DNA of 64,000 nt from Cyanophora paradoxa. Its lineage: Eukaryota; Glaucocystophyceae; Cyanophorales; Cyanophoraceae. The position numbers and the translations under genes were made by a program. The notes under the pieces are model-generated. The model worked only from the letters and a program-made list of their open reading frames with translations, did not search any database and was not told the DNA's origin. The stretch spans positions 1-64,000 of the forward strand of contig QPMI01000175.1 in assembly GCA_004431415.1 (NCBI GenBank), given 5' to 3'. This document shows positions 11,046 to 20,380 of the stretch, piece by piece. The number at the start of each line of letters is the position of its first letter. The stretch's first letter is position 1.

Positions 11046-11352
11046 ACCAGCTCGACACGAATACTAGCTGTAGCACTCTTGTCATCTATCTCCTCCTGCA
11101 GTCAGCATCCCAGTATCCGGTAGGCGAGGAGCGGGGGACTGTTGTCAAGTGTGTACGAATGCAACAGGCTTTCCAAAAAAAAAGCCTATCAAACCATATA
11201 AGATAAATATAGCGACTCGGATGGCCCGCGTGAAAGTGCGGCTGCACTGCATATGAACCTCTGTGCGACACGCGTACGCTCGAGCTCGTGCGTATGCCGG
11301 CGCCGTCTACATGTATGTACTACGGGATACGGGATGCGCGAGCTCCATTCGC
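11046..11352. other. Spacer after element copy 2
   Basis: Apart from the solitary element-end repeat at 11184-11237, no gene or recognisable signal is seen. Confidence 0.5.
11184..11237 (+). repeat. Third copy of the element's B-side terminal sequence
   Basis: GCCTATCAAACCATATAAG, then GCGACTCGGATGGCCCGCGT and GAAAG, repeats the end of copy 2 at about 9709-9760 in direct orientation and the end of copy 1 at about 6504-6557 in reverse. No B array is attached to this copy, so it looks like a truncated or excised element. Confidence 0.75.
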
Positions 11353-12663
11353 CTACTCTCCGACTCGTAGAGCATGCGCGTCGCCGTCGGCGTCCACCTC
11401 GACGCGGATCGCCCCCGCGTCACCAGCGCGCGGCTCGCCGGAGATCGCCGAAAAATCCTCTGTGAGTTCGCGCATCACCCGCAGCTTCTTGCTCACCCCG
11501 CTGCTGCGGCACTTGGACTCGAGGAGCATCTGAAAAGCTTTGGCGACGTTTTCGTTCGGGAATCCGTGCGCGACGGCCCGAATCTTCCAGGGGCCTCGGT
11601 CGCGCGTCATGTCCAGGAGCCCCGACCCGCGCAGCTCCGCAAATTTGCGCTTGAGATTGCAGCAGCAACCCACGTAGGCAGAGCTGGGCTTGGCGCCGCC
11701 GAGGAGAAACACGACGGGCTGCTTGCAGCCAAATTTCGCGGAGAGCTCCGCCGCGCCCGAGAGGGATTGGGCGGCGGGGGAGCTCTTGTCGGTGCGCATG
11801 CCGTCCACGTCGCCGCGGGCGGGGCCTGCCGGGACACCCGCGCTAGCGCTGTGGGCGCCGGAGTCCGAATTAGAATTCGGAGCTTGCAGATCCGGCCCGA
11901 TGACTGCGCGCGCCGGAGATTGCGCGCGCGCATGCGTTTGCTGATCATGATCATGACTGGCCACTGGCGCACCGCGTGTACCCTCTTGATCGGTGCAGAC
12001 GTCGACGTTGCGCGCCGAATCCGGACCGGTGCTCCCGGCCTCCTCGCGCTCGCGCCTGAGCTTGTCGCGATCGGCGTCGACATCTGCGCGGTCCGACTCC
12101 GGCTCGCGATCGGCCTCCCGATCCGTGGACGCGGTCGCAGCGGTAACTGCAGCTGCCGCCGCAGCCTCGGGCTTGAGGTCGCCCTCTTCCGCGCCGCCCG
12201 TGCTCGCGCACGTGCTTGCAAGCGCCGACGTCGGCACATGCACATGCACATGTGCATCGGCACGGACGGGCTCGAGAAGATTGTCCTTGCCTGACAGCGG
12301 AGATCCAGATTCGAGCTCGAGCTCGCGATCGTCGATGCGCGTACCGCCAGAGTCGATGTCCCTATTTTGTGCGAGCGTCGCGACAGCGCCTGCAGCATGC
12401 ACGGGAAAAGTGCGTGCGTCGAGGGCGGGGGGGCCCAGGGGGCTGGAAGGTCTGCTGGCCATGCATATGGTCGTGCACGTGCCAGCGGGATTAATATTCT
12501 TGCGATGCGTGCCGGACTTGGTCATCATCCGATCCGCACCACAGCACCCGTGGCCTCGACGTCTAGATCTGGCCATAGGCGGGCCCTGGGTGCTTATAGC
12601 CACGTGCACCGACGTCGCCTCCCAGAGTCTGCTCTCGCCCCGGGCCGAGCTCGAGGACGACAT
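11353..12663 (-). CDS. GIY-YIG nuclease-like domain protein with long low-complexity N-terminus
   Basis: 436 aa, unspliced. About 300 residues of Ser/Ala/Asp-rich low complexity precede a C-terminal domain at roughly 310-410 that reads VVFLLGG...YVGCCCNLKRKF...GPWKIRAVAHGFPNENVAKAF. This matches the GIY-YIG pattern: a strand in place of GIY, YVG for YIG, an Arg/Lys-containing helix, PW, and GFP followed by a helix. GIY-YIG enzymes cut DNA in repair (SLX1-type), in homing, and in several large DNA viruses. The first GIY element is replaced by FLLGG, and the expected catalytic Glu after GFP is not at its usual place (AFQMLLES), so activity is doubtful. It is divergent from the TFIIB-like repeats, and its first codons lie inside the 922-bp repeat unit. 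Confidence 0.6.
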   Translation of the reverse strand: MSSSSSARGESRLWEATSVHVAISTQGPPMARSRRRGHGCCGADRMMTKSGTHRKNINPAGTCTTICMASRPSSPLGPPALDARTFPVHAAGAVATLAQNRDIDSGGTRIDDRELELESGSPLSGKDNLLEPVRADAHVHVHVPTSALASTCASTGGAEEGDLKPEAAAAAAVTAATASTDREADREPESDRADVDADRDKLRREREEAGSTGPDSARNVDVCTDQEGTRGAPVASHDHDQQTHARAQSPARAVIGPDLQAPNSNSDSGAHSASAGVPAGPARGDVDGMRTDKSSPAAQSLSGAAELSAKFGCKQPVVFLLGGAKPSSAYVGCCCNLKRKFAELRGSGLLDMTRDRGPWKIRAVAHGFPNENVAKAFQMLLESKCRSSGVSKKLRVMRELTEDFSAISGEPRAGDAGAIRVEVDADGDAHALRVGE

Positions 12664-12846
12664 CTACATTCCAGCCCTGCGCGTTCTTATATTATGATGA
12701 CATCGCATGTATACATATTGAGTATACGTTTGAATTCATTGTTTCAATCAACACGTGCCCACGCCTTTGTCGGCGTTGCAACTGGCCCTCTGGCACCGGG
12801 ATATAAGCGTGTCGAGCACTGCCATCCATCATTCCACAGTCCGGAA

Positions 12847-13353
12847 ATGCAAGCCAAGACCTGCCCGCACCCTTTCGTCGCGTCCACGCCCGAGGGGCCG
12901 GTGTGCACCGTCTGCGGCGCGTGCGTGGGCGTCGCGTTCGAATTCGAGTTTGAGGGGCGAGGATACGCAGGCTCTAGGGTCGTCGATTCGTTCAACGAAC
13001 GCGACGCGCACGGGCCCGGAACCGACGGCCGCGGCGGCGGCTCGACGACGTCGCCCAATTGCAAGGCCCACCGAGACGGCCGAGATCTAGAGCTGCTGAC
13101 CGCCTTGCGCGAGACGGCGGAGCGCATGTCGCTCCCACGGCCGAGGAGCGCCGCGCGCCGGGCCCTCGGCATCCTGAACGAGTCGGGGTCCCACGTCAAC
13201 TCTGACGCGGAGCCGGATGGCCATGGCCATGGGCGCACCGCCGGCCGCGCGTACGGGGGCCTCGCCCTCCGTGCCGCCCTCTACGAGGCCGCTCGGCTCC
13301 GTGCCGTGTCTCGCGCAGACCGTACCCCTCGCTGCTCGCATATGCACGCGTAG
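12847..13353 (+). CDS. Truncated TFIIB-like protein, tandem copy 1
   Basis: 168 aa. It starts with the same Zn-ribbon-like segment as the full-length gene at 14572 (TCPHPFVASTPEGPVCTVCG) and keeps one cyclin-like helix segment (LRETAERMSLPRPRSAARRA). It then loses similarity and stops after a short unrelated tail. The second half, with the core cyclin repeats, is missing, so it could at best be a dominant-negative or a relic. Both tandem copies stay open, which may only reflect how recently they duplicated. Confidence 0.55.
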   Translation: MQAKTCPHPFVASTPEGPVCTVCGACVGVAFEFEFEGRGYAGSRVVDSFNERDAHGPGTDGRGGGSTTSPNCKAHRDGRDLELLTALRETAERMSLPRPRSAARRALGILNESGSHVNSDAEPDGHGHGRTAGRAYGGLALRAALYEAARLRAVSRADRTPRCSHMHA

Positions 13354-13768
13354 CCTTGTACACGTGTGTCGAAATTTTCATTTAGACGTGGAAACAAACC
13401 GTTTGAACGGAATTCACCTGCTTTGTTCTCGTCACACGACCGTGCATGCGGCAGCGATTCTTCGAGTCGTTGGCGTCGTGCACGTGCACGTGCACGCGGC
13501 CCATGCATATGACCACGTGCACATATGCCGGGTCGCCAGCGCTGATCGTATAATGCGTATACATGAGCACGCTCGAGGACGACATCTACATTCCAGCCCT
13601 GCGCGTTCTTATATTATAATGACATCGCATGTATACATATTGAGTATACGTTTGAATTCATTGTTTCAATCAACACGTGCCCACGCCTTTGTCGGCGTTG
13701 CAACTGGCCCTCTGGCACCGGGATATAAGCGTGTCGAGCACTGCCATCCATCATTCCACAGTCCGGAA

Positions 13769-14269
13769 ATGCAAGCCAAGACCTGCCCGCACCCTTTCGT
13801 CGCGTCCACGCCCGAGGGGCCGGTGTGCACCGTCTGCGGCGCGTGCGTGGGCGTCGCGTTCGAATTCGAGTTTGAGGGGCGAGGATACGCAGGCTCTAGG
13901 GTCGTCGATTCGTTCAACGAACGCGACGCGCACGGGCCCGGAACCGACGGCCGCGGCGGCGGCTCGACGACGTCGCCCAATTGCAAGGCCCACCGAGACG
14001 GCCGAGATCTAGAGCTGCTGACCGCCTTGCGCGAGACGGCGGAGCGCATGTCGCTCCCGCGGCCGAGGAGCGCCGCGCGCCGGGCCCTCGGCATCCTGAA
14101 CGAGTCGGGGTCCCACATCAACTCTGACGCGGAGCCGGATGGCCATGGGCGCACCGCCGGCCGCGCGTACGGGGGCCTCGCCCTCCGTGCCGCCCTCTAC
14201 GAGGCTGCTCGGCTCCGTGCCGTGTCTCGCGCAGACCGTACCCCTCGCTGCTCGCATATGCACGCGTAG
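13769..14269 (+). CDS. Truncated TFIIB-like protein, tandem copy 2
   Basis: 166 aa, almost identical to the preceding copy. It differs by a two-codon deletion in the GHGHGR stretch and one Val-to-Ile change. It has the same zinc-ribbon start and the same truncated end. Its own copy of the GGGATATAAG promoter-like element lies upstream. Confidence 0.55.
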   Translation: MQAKTCPHPFVASTPEGPVCTVCGACVGVAFEFEFEGRGYAGSRVVDSFNERDAHGPGTDGRGGGSTTSPNCKAHRDGRDLELLTALRETAERMSLPRPRSAARRALGILNESGSHINSDAEPDGHGRTAGRAYGGLALRAALYEAARLRAVSRADRTPRCSHMHA

Positions 14270-14571
14270 CCTTGTACATGTACACGTGTGTCGAAATTTT
14301 CATTTAGACGTGGAAACAAACGGAATTCACCTGCTTTGTTCTCGTCACACGACCGTGCATGCGGCAGCGATTCTTCGAGTCGTTGGCGTCGTGCACGTGC
14401 ACGCGGCCCATGCATATGACCACGTATGCCGGGTCGCCAGCGCTGATCGTATGATGCGCATACATGACCACGCGCGAACTTGGAACTTTGATTTCTGACG
14501 CGGTCGGCCCGATTGCAGCGAGGGATAAAAGACGACGCGATCTCTCTCGTACCGCATTTCACAGACCGGAA

Positions 14572-15540
14572 ATGGAATCCAAGACCTGCCCGCACCCTTT
14601 CGTCGCGTCCACGCCCGAGGGGCCGGTGTGCACCGTTTGCGGCGCGTGCGTGGGCGTCGCGTTCGAGGGGCCCGGCGCTGCGCACGTACACGCGGGCATG
14701 GGGGAATGTGCGTGGAATGCACATGGGCAAGCACGTGCACGTGTGCTTTGCAACGCCAATGCGGCGCGCTCGCGGGCGACGGACGCCTCGGCCGCGGCGC
14801 CGGCCAGAGGCGAGCTCGAGGGCGGGGCGCGGTGCCGAGCGCGCTCCGCGTGCGCGGACCGCCAGAACCTGCTCGCGACCGTGCACGATATTGCGGAGCG
14901 CATGTCGCTTCCCGAGAGCGTCGCGCTCCAGGCCTTTGAAATTCTGTGCGAGTCCGACGAGCGCACGGGAATCGTCAACGGGCGGCGCTACGACGTCCTC
15001 GCCATCGCCGCGCTGTACGCCGCCGTCCAGATTCGCGGGATCCCCCGCCTCCTCCGGGAGTTTCTGGAGCAGGGCGACCTGTGCGCGTGCGGCGGCACGG
15101 CCTCTTTCACTCGGGGCGAGCTGCAGCGCATGATCCGCTCCCTGAGCGCACAATTCGGTCAGCAAATGGTGGCAGGGTACGGCATGACGGAAGAGATCAT
15201 CCGTTCCATAGGACGACGCATTGAATTCGACCGAGCGACCATTGCCCGCGCGCAGGAGCTCTTCCGAACCGCAGCGAGCCGTGCCCCCCGCCCATTTTCG
15301 AGGTCGCCCGAAAGTCTCGCCGTCGCCGCCCTGGCCCTTGCGAGCAAGCCGTCGACGCCGCGAGCGCAATCGACGTCGGCTTTGACCCGACGCTGGAGCT
15401 TTCGCAGGATCTCGCACGCGGCGGGAGTCTCGCCGACGGCGGTGCGCGCGGCCGCGCGCGATTTCAAGGAGCGGTTAGCGGCGCAGGACACTCGGCCATG
15501 CCCAGCCGCGGCCGGCGCCGCGGGCGCCGCCGTACCGTAG
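14572..15540 (+). CDS. TFIIB-like transcription factor
   Basis: 322 aa, unspliced. N-terminal Zn-ribbon-like motif: Cys-Pro-His at residues 6-8 and CTVCG near 20-24. This is followed by a low-complexity linker and then a helical cyclin-like core with helices around HDIAERMSLPESVALQAFEI, YDVLAIAALYAAVQIRGIPR and ATIARAQELF. It ends with SPESLAVAALALAS and a helix-turn-helix-like SHAAGVSPTAVRAAARDF. This is the usual TFIIB/Brf order of ribbon, linker and two cyclin repeats. Family role: bridges TBP and RNA polymerase at promoters; large DNA viruses often encode their own. The first zinc pair is Cys-x-His rather than Cys-x2-Cys. A GGGATAAAAG box sits about 50 bp upstream. Two truncated relatives precede it. 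Confidence 0.65.
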   Translation: MESKTCPHPFVASTPEGPVCTVCGACVGVAFEGPGAAHVHAGMGECAWNAHGQARARVLCNANAARSRATDASAAAPARGELEGGARCRARSACADRQNLLATVHDIAERMSLPESVALQAFEILCESDERTGIVNGRRYDVLAIAALYAAVQIRGIPRLLREFLEQGDLCACGGTASFTRGELQRMIRSLSAQFGQQMVAGYGMTEEIIRSIGRRIEFDRATIARAQELFRTAASRAPRPFSRSPESLAVAALALASKPSTPRAQSTSALTRRWSFRRISHAAGVSPTAVRAAARDFKERLAAQDTRPCPAAAGAAGAAVP

Positions 15541-15739
15541 TGCGCGTGAGCGAGGCGGCTGGCGATATCGATGGCGATCGCGCGCGAGGCTGAGCTCGCG
15601 CATGCGTGTGATCGCGAATCGCGAGGCTCGGGGAGGAGGGCAGGCGCGCTTCTACAGCTAGCCATATGTATTTATGCAGATGCCGTCGCCCGCCACGACA
15701 CCGCCCTCCAGCGCCGCACCCCTCGAGCTCTCGAGGGCG

Positions 15740-15843
15740 ACGAGCTCCTCGGCCCCTTTAAAAACACTTGTCGGGGCGTACCAGATCCTCTGCGCGCACC
15801 CCGCCGTCCGCATCGCGGTCCTCGCCGACGTGGACGCGTAGAG
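15740..15843 (+). pseudogene. Relic of the C-terminus of the downstream helicase gene
   Basis: The sequence CGAGGGCGACGAGCTCC through GTGGACGCGTAG matches the last ~35 codons of the gene ending at 17064, with a small internal deletion and substitutions. It sits in a direct repeat of that gene's 3' flank. Confidence 0.75.
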
Positions 15844-16035
15844 CTGTAGATGTAGGCCCGTGTATCCGAGGCCCCGCGTGTAATCGATATCGGAAATCGG
15901 ACTCGATTTCGTTGCGATTAATTGGACTCTTGAATGCCAGTACTAGTGGAGGCGCTGTGCACGCAGCCGCCCTCGCCGACGTGGAGGCGTAGAGCTCTAG
16001 ATCTCCTGTGCACTCACACTCGCAATTGCAATCGA
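15770..16035 (+). repeat. Direct repeat flanking the helicase gene, left copy
   Basis: Matches 16995-17255 at an offset of about 1220 bp, with small indels (for example an extra ATTA near 15918). It includes ATGTAGGCCCGTGTATCCGA and TGCCAGTACTAGTGGAGGCG. The pair brackets the 16381-17064 gene. Confidence 0.85.
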
Positions 16036-16262
16036 CTCTGTTGGGCCATGGCGTCGGGCCGACGCCCCCGATCGGGAGCTCGTCCGATGGTCTCTGAATT
16101 CGCACGCGCGTCCGCGTGTAGCTGTATATAGGAGTTCGAACGCGGGCGCTCGTATGATCGTCGACGCAGGGCCGTCCGATCATGAGCGACCGCGAGGGGC
16201 GTACCCGTCCCCGTCAACTCTTTGGAAATTCGAATTCTCGCGGGGCCCGCCGCGGCCCGCAG

Positions 16263-16270
16263 TATAAAAG
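16263..16270 (+). promoter_or_regulatory. TATA box of the SF3 helicase-like gene
   Basis: TATAAAAG in a GC-rich setting, about 110 bp before the ATG at 16381. This is the clearest TATA box in the window. Confidence 0.6.
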
Positions 16271-16380
16271 GCGGCCCCGAGCGAGCTCCGCACTGCAAAC
16301 CGCGGCCGTGCACCCTAGCACGCTCGCACCCGTCGCGTCAACGTTTCCAAGTTAGCGCGACGCGCCGAGCCATCACGATC

Positions 16381-17064
16381 ATGGCGATCGCGACGCCGCG
16401 TTGGAACATCGACCTCGCAAACCCTGGCGACGCGGTGTACGTCGGGCGCGCCGACACCGTTCTCGTCCGCGTGCTACGCGACCAGGGCTTTGCCGACAGG
16501 CGGATCCTCGCCGTCTTCGCCCTCTACGGCCGCGCCCTCGTCGGCGGAGGCAACGACGGCTTCCGAAAGACGGCGCTCTCCATCGAGGGGCTCACCGTCA
16601 CGGGAAAGACGCTCGCCGTCAACTGCCTGACCACCGTCGCCAAGCTGCTGCTGCCCGGCGGGGCCGACGCCGTCGTGGATGTCGGCGAGAAAGAGATGAA
16701 GAACCGCAAGTTTGCGCAATGGACCACGACGCGCTGCGAGACGGCGCGCGCGCTCGTCGTGCGCGAGGAGCCGCTGTTCTCCACCGCGCGCCTGGGCCGC
16801 ATCTGGGACGGCGTGACGAAGACGCTCGTCGTCGTCTCGAACAGAGGGCTCGCGTTCCAGCGCGCCGCCGCCGCCGCCGCCGCCTACGAGCACCGCTTCC
16901 TCCGCATCCGGTTCGGCACCCCCATCGCCGTCCACGACACCTCCCTCGAGAGCCGCATCCCTCTCGAGGGCGACGAGCTCCGCGGCGCCTTTGTCGAGGC
17001 GTACCAGATCCTCTGCGCGCACCCCGCCGTCCGCATCGCGGTCCTCGACGACGTGGACGCGTAG
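16381..17064 (+). CDS. Compact SF3 / D5-like helicase-type ATPase
   Basis: 227 aa, unspliced. The pattern of an SF3 AAA+ core is visible: a strand-turn GLTVTGKT at 70-77 (Walker A), ALVVREE at 124-130 (hydrophobic run with acidic pair, Walker B), VVVSN at 150-154 (sensor Asn) and an arginine-finger-like HRFLRIRF at 171-178, then a short helical tail. Spacing matches D5-like primase-helicases of large DNA viruses and related elements, but the N-terminal primase domain is absent. Family role: DNA unwinding at replication forks. It is flanked by 260-bp direct repeats that also carry a copy of its last codons. No homologous full-length partner is seen in the window. It could be another P-loop NTPase; the SF3 reading rests on motif order only. 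Confidence 0.5.
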   Translation: MAIATPRWNIDLANPGDAVYVGRADTVLVRVLRDQGFADRRILAVFALYGRALVGGGNDGFRKTALSIEGLTVTGKTLAVNCLTTVAKLLLPGGADAVVDVGEKEMKNRKFAQWTTTRCETARALVVREEPLFSTARLGRIWDGVTKTLVVVSNRGLAFQRAAAAAAAYEHRFLRIRFGTPIAVHDTSLESRIPLEGDELRGAFVEAYQILCAHPAVRIAVLDDVDA

Positions 17065-17255
17065 AGCTGTAGATGTAGGCCCGTGTATCCGAGGCCCCGC
17101 GTGTAATCGATATCGGAAATCGGACTCGATTTCGTTGCGATTGGACTCTTGAATGCCAGTACTAGTGGAGGCGCTGTGCACGCAGCCGCCCTCGCCGACG
17201 TGGAGGCGTAGAGCTCTAGATCTCCTGTGCACTCACACTCGCAATCGACTCTGTT
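16995..17255 (+). repeat. Direct repeat flanking the helicase gene, right copy
   Basis: Right partner of 15770-16035; covers the last codons and 3' flank of the helicase-like gene. Just downstream, the 30-bp stretch CAATCGACTCTGTTGGGCCA / TGAG is itself repeated twice (17242-17300). Confidence 0.85.
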
Positions 17256-18027
17256 GGGCCATGAGCGATAACAATCGACTCTGTTGGGCCATGAGTGATA
17301 ATTGTAGGCCGGGGAGGCAAACTTAGAGGTCGGTTTCTGTCGACGTCTCTGCGCTGGCAATTGTTTGCGTAATTGAGAACATCGACTTGCAATTGCGAAA
17401 CATACATATGCATATGTGCGGGTTGAGCTTGCAGATGTCTAATCGATAACAATAATACATCGCAGCAGCTGTAGCTGTAGCTACAGCTATCTAAATGCGT
17501 CGGATGTGAATTCGAGGTGAGCATGAATTCGAGCGAATTCAACTCTGAGCATGAGCAAACATCGAATTATGTAGCCAGGTAATAATGTGAGCGTTCAAAT
17601 TAATAATATTTGAATGTGGCCAGGTGCAGACATACGAAACCGTCCATGCATCTGGGAGCCCGAGCGCGGCTAAAAGCAGGCGTGCCGGACGCATGTGCAG
17701 GCCGTTCTAGACGTGCGAGGTGGCACAAAATCAACGCGTGCTCCAGCTCGCCGATCGCGGGTCGAGCTCCCCGCAGTGCACGTGCACCCCGGTTTATATA
17801 GCTACGCCCGCACACGCATACAATTGCAAGGAGCCCAAGTCAGCAGCAGCGGTCAACGTTGCACCCGCAACCGTTGAACGTCGACGCAGTGAAACGATCC
17901 ATGATCCCACTGCGAGCCTCGCGCTTGAATTCGAAGCGACGCACCCGCACACGCCGACCGTGATCGCCCGCTTCAAATTCAGACGTCGACGCGAATTGTA
18001 AAACAGCAAGATACAAAACACATACAC
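17256..18027. other. AT-richer intergenic region with possible promoter
   Basis: No gene is supported. It is rich in palindromic steps (AGCTGTAGCTGTAGCTACAG near 17467). A TTTATATAG box at about 17794 lies in a GC-rich setting roughly 230 bp before the next start codon. Confidence 0.5.
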
Positions 18028-20202
18028 ATGTCGACTGGAAAGGGCCCCGCCGGCGCCTCCGGATCCGGATCCACCGCGAGCCCGAACTCGAAGCGGGGCG
18101 CCGGCGTCGCGGCCGCTGGCGCTGGGCCCTCGAGCCCACCGTCCGCCCACGCTCTCGCGCTCGCGCGGCCGTCGTTTGACGGCCGACCGGCCAAGGTGCA
18201 GCTTCCGACGTTTATAAGCATTGGACGGGATCCGAGCCGTGCGTTTCGCCCCTCGTGCGCGCGGTGCGGCCTGGAGAGCGTGACGCCGCCGGCGTACCTC
18301 CTCCCCTGCGCCGCGGCCCGCGTCCTGGCCCGCTCGGGGGCCTCGTCCCTCGGCGAGGCGCTCGAGACGCACCCCAGCCCGACGCTGGAGGACCTGCGCG
18401 GGGGCGCGTCCTCCTCGTTCGTGTGCCTCACGTGCGCCCTCACCCTCGTCTCCGGCGCCGTACCCGATCGCCATCGCGACCCATGGCCACCCGCCGCAAA
18501 CGCGGATGCGGGGTCGACGTCCAATTTGAATCCAAAGCCGACGACGACGACGACGGAGGACGCGCCCGCGCATGCCCGCCGCTCGTTCACGTGCCCCGCG
18601 TGCAAGGAGGGGCACAGGGCCCCGGAGGATCTGCTGACGTCCTCCCGCATCGACGCCTACCTGGCGTACATGTCCTTTATCGAGGAAGGGGCCGGCAGCG
18701 CGCAGAGCTGGATCTCGTCCGAAATCGTCGCCAGGCAGGCGCTCGTCTCCGTCTGCGAGCGCGTCGCGCAGCTCGAGCTCGAGCTGCAGCATGCGCACGC
18801 GCAGCAGACTCTGAGTTCCGGATCCGCCGGCGCCGATCGCGATCCGCCCACGCACGCGCCGGCCTCGGAGGCGTCCGGCGAGCCCAAGGGCGCGGATCCA
18901 GAGGTTCCTCCGAAAGAGGCAGACGCGACGGCCTCCACCTCCGTGGCCAGCGCGAGCTCTGCGCATGCAGGCGATTGCAAGCTCAAGGCCGCCGCAAGCT
19001 CCGATCCCGATCGCGCCGGCCCCGGCTCGAGCGCCTGGAAGGGCAAGGCGCCGGTGACGCGATCTCCCGCCAATCCGAATTCCACCGCGGACCCGGCCGC
19101 AGCCGCAGCGCCCGCCCTCCCCGCAGACTCGAGCGGGAGCGCTGCGAGCGCTGCAGGGAAAGATCCGGCGGCGGATCCGGACGATGGTCGCGCCGCCGCC
19201 GCAGCTGCAGCGACGGAGAGGCTGCGAAAACGAAAGAAGCCGGATTCGGACGCGGCGGCGGCCGTGGCCTCCAGCTCCAATTCCGGCCCCAGCGCTGCTA
19301 GCTCGAGCTCGCGATCGCGATCGCGATCGGCCACGGGGGCCGGGGGCCGTGGGGCCGGGGCCGCGGGTGCCGGTACCCCCGCGAAACGCGCGCGCAGCAA
19401 GTGGGGGGCGGGGAGGACGGAGCGCAAACCCTACGAGAGCGACAAGCTCGTCAAAATCCTCTACTGCGCGTACACCCACCCCGCAGAGAATCCGGAGGCC
19501 TCGGGCTCCGAGGAGGAGGCCGGGCCGCCTGCGGCTTCAGCGGCAGGTGCAGCCGACCAAGGGGCCGAGGCGTCGACGGATCCCAAAGGCGCGGCGGCGG
19601 CCCCGGCGGCGGCGGCGCTGCAGCTGGCGGGGCCGGTCGCGAGCTCGAGCGGCGGCGGAAAGCGGGGGGCTCGGGGGGCCGACAAAGGGGCCCGTTCGGA
19701 CGCCGACGCGTCCGATTCCCCGTCCGCTTCGAATTCCAATCCGGGCTCGGGCTCCGACTCGCGCGCCGGCAGCCCCGATCACGACGTCGATCCCCGCGAG
19801 GCCGAGCTCGCGGCCGCGTGGGAAGCGGCCCTCGCGACGGCCGCCGAAGGCCCGCAGGGAGACGAGGACGAGCTCGAGGGGGGCCTCGAGGGGGCCGCCG
19901 CGGGGGAGGACTCCAAGGTGGACCCCGAGAGCCTGCCCGCGTACGAGATGGGCCTGTCGGCCGGCGTGGACATTGCCCTCGTCGGAAGGCGCCTCGACGG
20001 AAACGCCGAGGCGCGGGCGGAGCTGCTGGAGCGCGTCCAGCAGCTGGGGCGCGATCGGATCCGGGCCATCATGCTCGTCGCCGCCGCCGTGCTCGGCGCC
20101 TACGAAAAGTACAGGGACCAGCACGGAAACAACCGAAAGCTTTGGGGGTACTGGAGGAAGACGCACGTCGAAAGCAAGTACAATTCCATCCTCGGTACGT
20201 GA
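18028..20202 (+). CDS. RING-like zinc-finger protein, low-complexity rich
   Basis: 724 aa in one uninterrupted frame. The N-terminal third has Cys pairs with RING/zinc-binding spacing: CARC near residue 77, LPC near 92, FVCLTC near 133 and FTCPAC near 190. Next comes a helix containing a leucine-rich coiled-coil segment (VCERVAQLELELQHAHAQQ). Residues 265-560 are Ala/Ser/Pro low complexity with an SRSRSRS patch and basic clusters (RLRKRKK, AKRARSK), which suggests nuclear location. The C-terminal 130 residues are ordered again and end in a conserved-looking basic helix (YEKYRDQHGNNRKLWGYWRK). Overall family not recognised; E3 ligase or nucleic-acid binding are both possible. It is unspliced, like its neighbours on both sides. 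Confidence 0.6.
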   Translation: MSTGKGPAGASGSGSTASPNSKRGAGVAAAGAGPSSPPSAHALALARPSFDGRPAKVQLPTFISIGRDPSRAFRPSCARCGLESVTPPAYLLPCAAARVLARSGASSLGEALETHPSPTLEDLRGGASSSFVCLTCALTLVSGAVPDRHRDPWPPAANADAGSTSNLNPKPTTTTTEDAPAHARRSFTCPACKEGHRAPEDLLTSSRIDAYLAYMSFIEEGAGSAQSWISSEIVARQALVSVCERVAQLELELQHAHAQQTLSSGSAGADRDPPTHAPASEASGEPKGADPEVPPKEADATASTSVASASSAHAGDCKLKAAASSDPDRAGPGSSAWKGKAPVTRSPANPNSTADPAAAAAPALPADSSGSAASAAGKDPAADPDDGRAAAAAAATERLRKRKKPDSDAAAAVASSSNSGPSAASSSSRSRSRSATGAGGRGAGAAGAGTPAKRARSKWGAGRTERKPYESDKLVKILYCAYTHPAENPEASGSEEEAGPPAASAAGAADQGAEASTDPKGAAAAPAAAALQLAGPVASSSGGGKRGARGADKGARSDADASDSPSASNSNPGSGSDSRAGSPDHDVDPREAELAAAWEAALATAAEGPQGDEDELEGGLEGAAAGEDSKVDPESLPAYEMGLSAGVDIALVGRRLDGNAEARAELLERVQQLGRDRIRAIMLVAAAVLGAYEKYRDQHGNNRKLWGYWRKTHVESKYNSILGT

Positions 20203-20380
20203 TCGTGAGGGTGATCGCTCGCGCACGTGCACGTTTTGAATTTTGGTTTCGATTCGCTTTCGTTTCGGTCGAGATCGTCAAGTCGCTGAGCGCACGCCGC
20301 GCACTTTACGATTTCCGGGTTTCTCGCCTGCATTTAAATCTATATATATAGATCCGCGCACATCTACGCATCCCCGTTTA

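Larger units (their letters stand above)
12649..14470 (+). repeat. Tandem duplication, two copies of ~922 bp
   Basis: GCTCGAGGACGACATCTACA starts at 12649 and again at 13571, and the copies stay nearly identical to about 14470. Each unit contains a TATA-like promoter (GGGATATAAG), a truncated TFIIB-like ORF and a TACACGTGTG...TTTAGACGTGG tail. Copy 2 has a 6-nt deletion in a GGCCAT repeat and loses a few bases in the tail. The unit begins with the first codons of the divergent GIY-YIG gene. The duplication therefore took that gene's start and its promoter with it. Confidence 0.9.
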
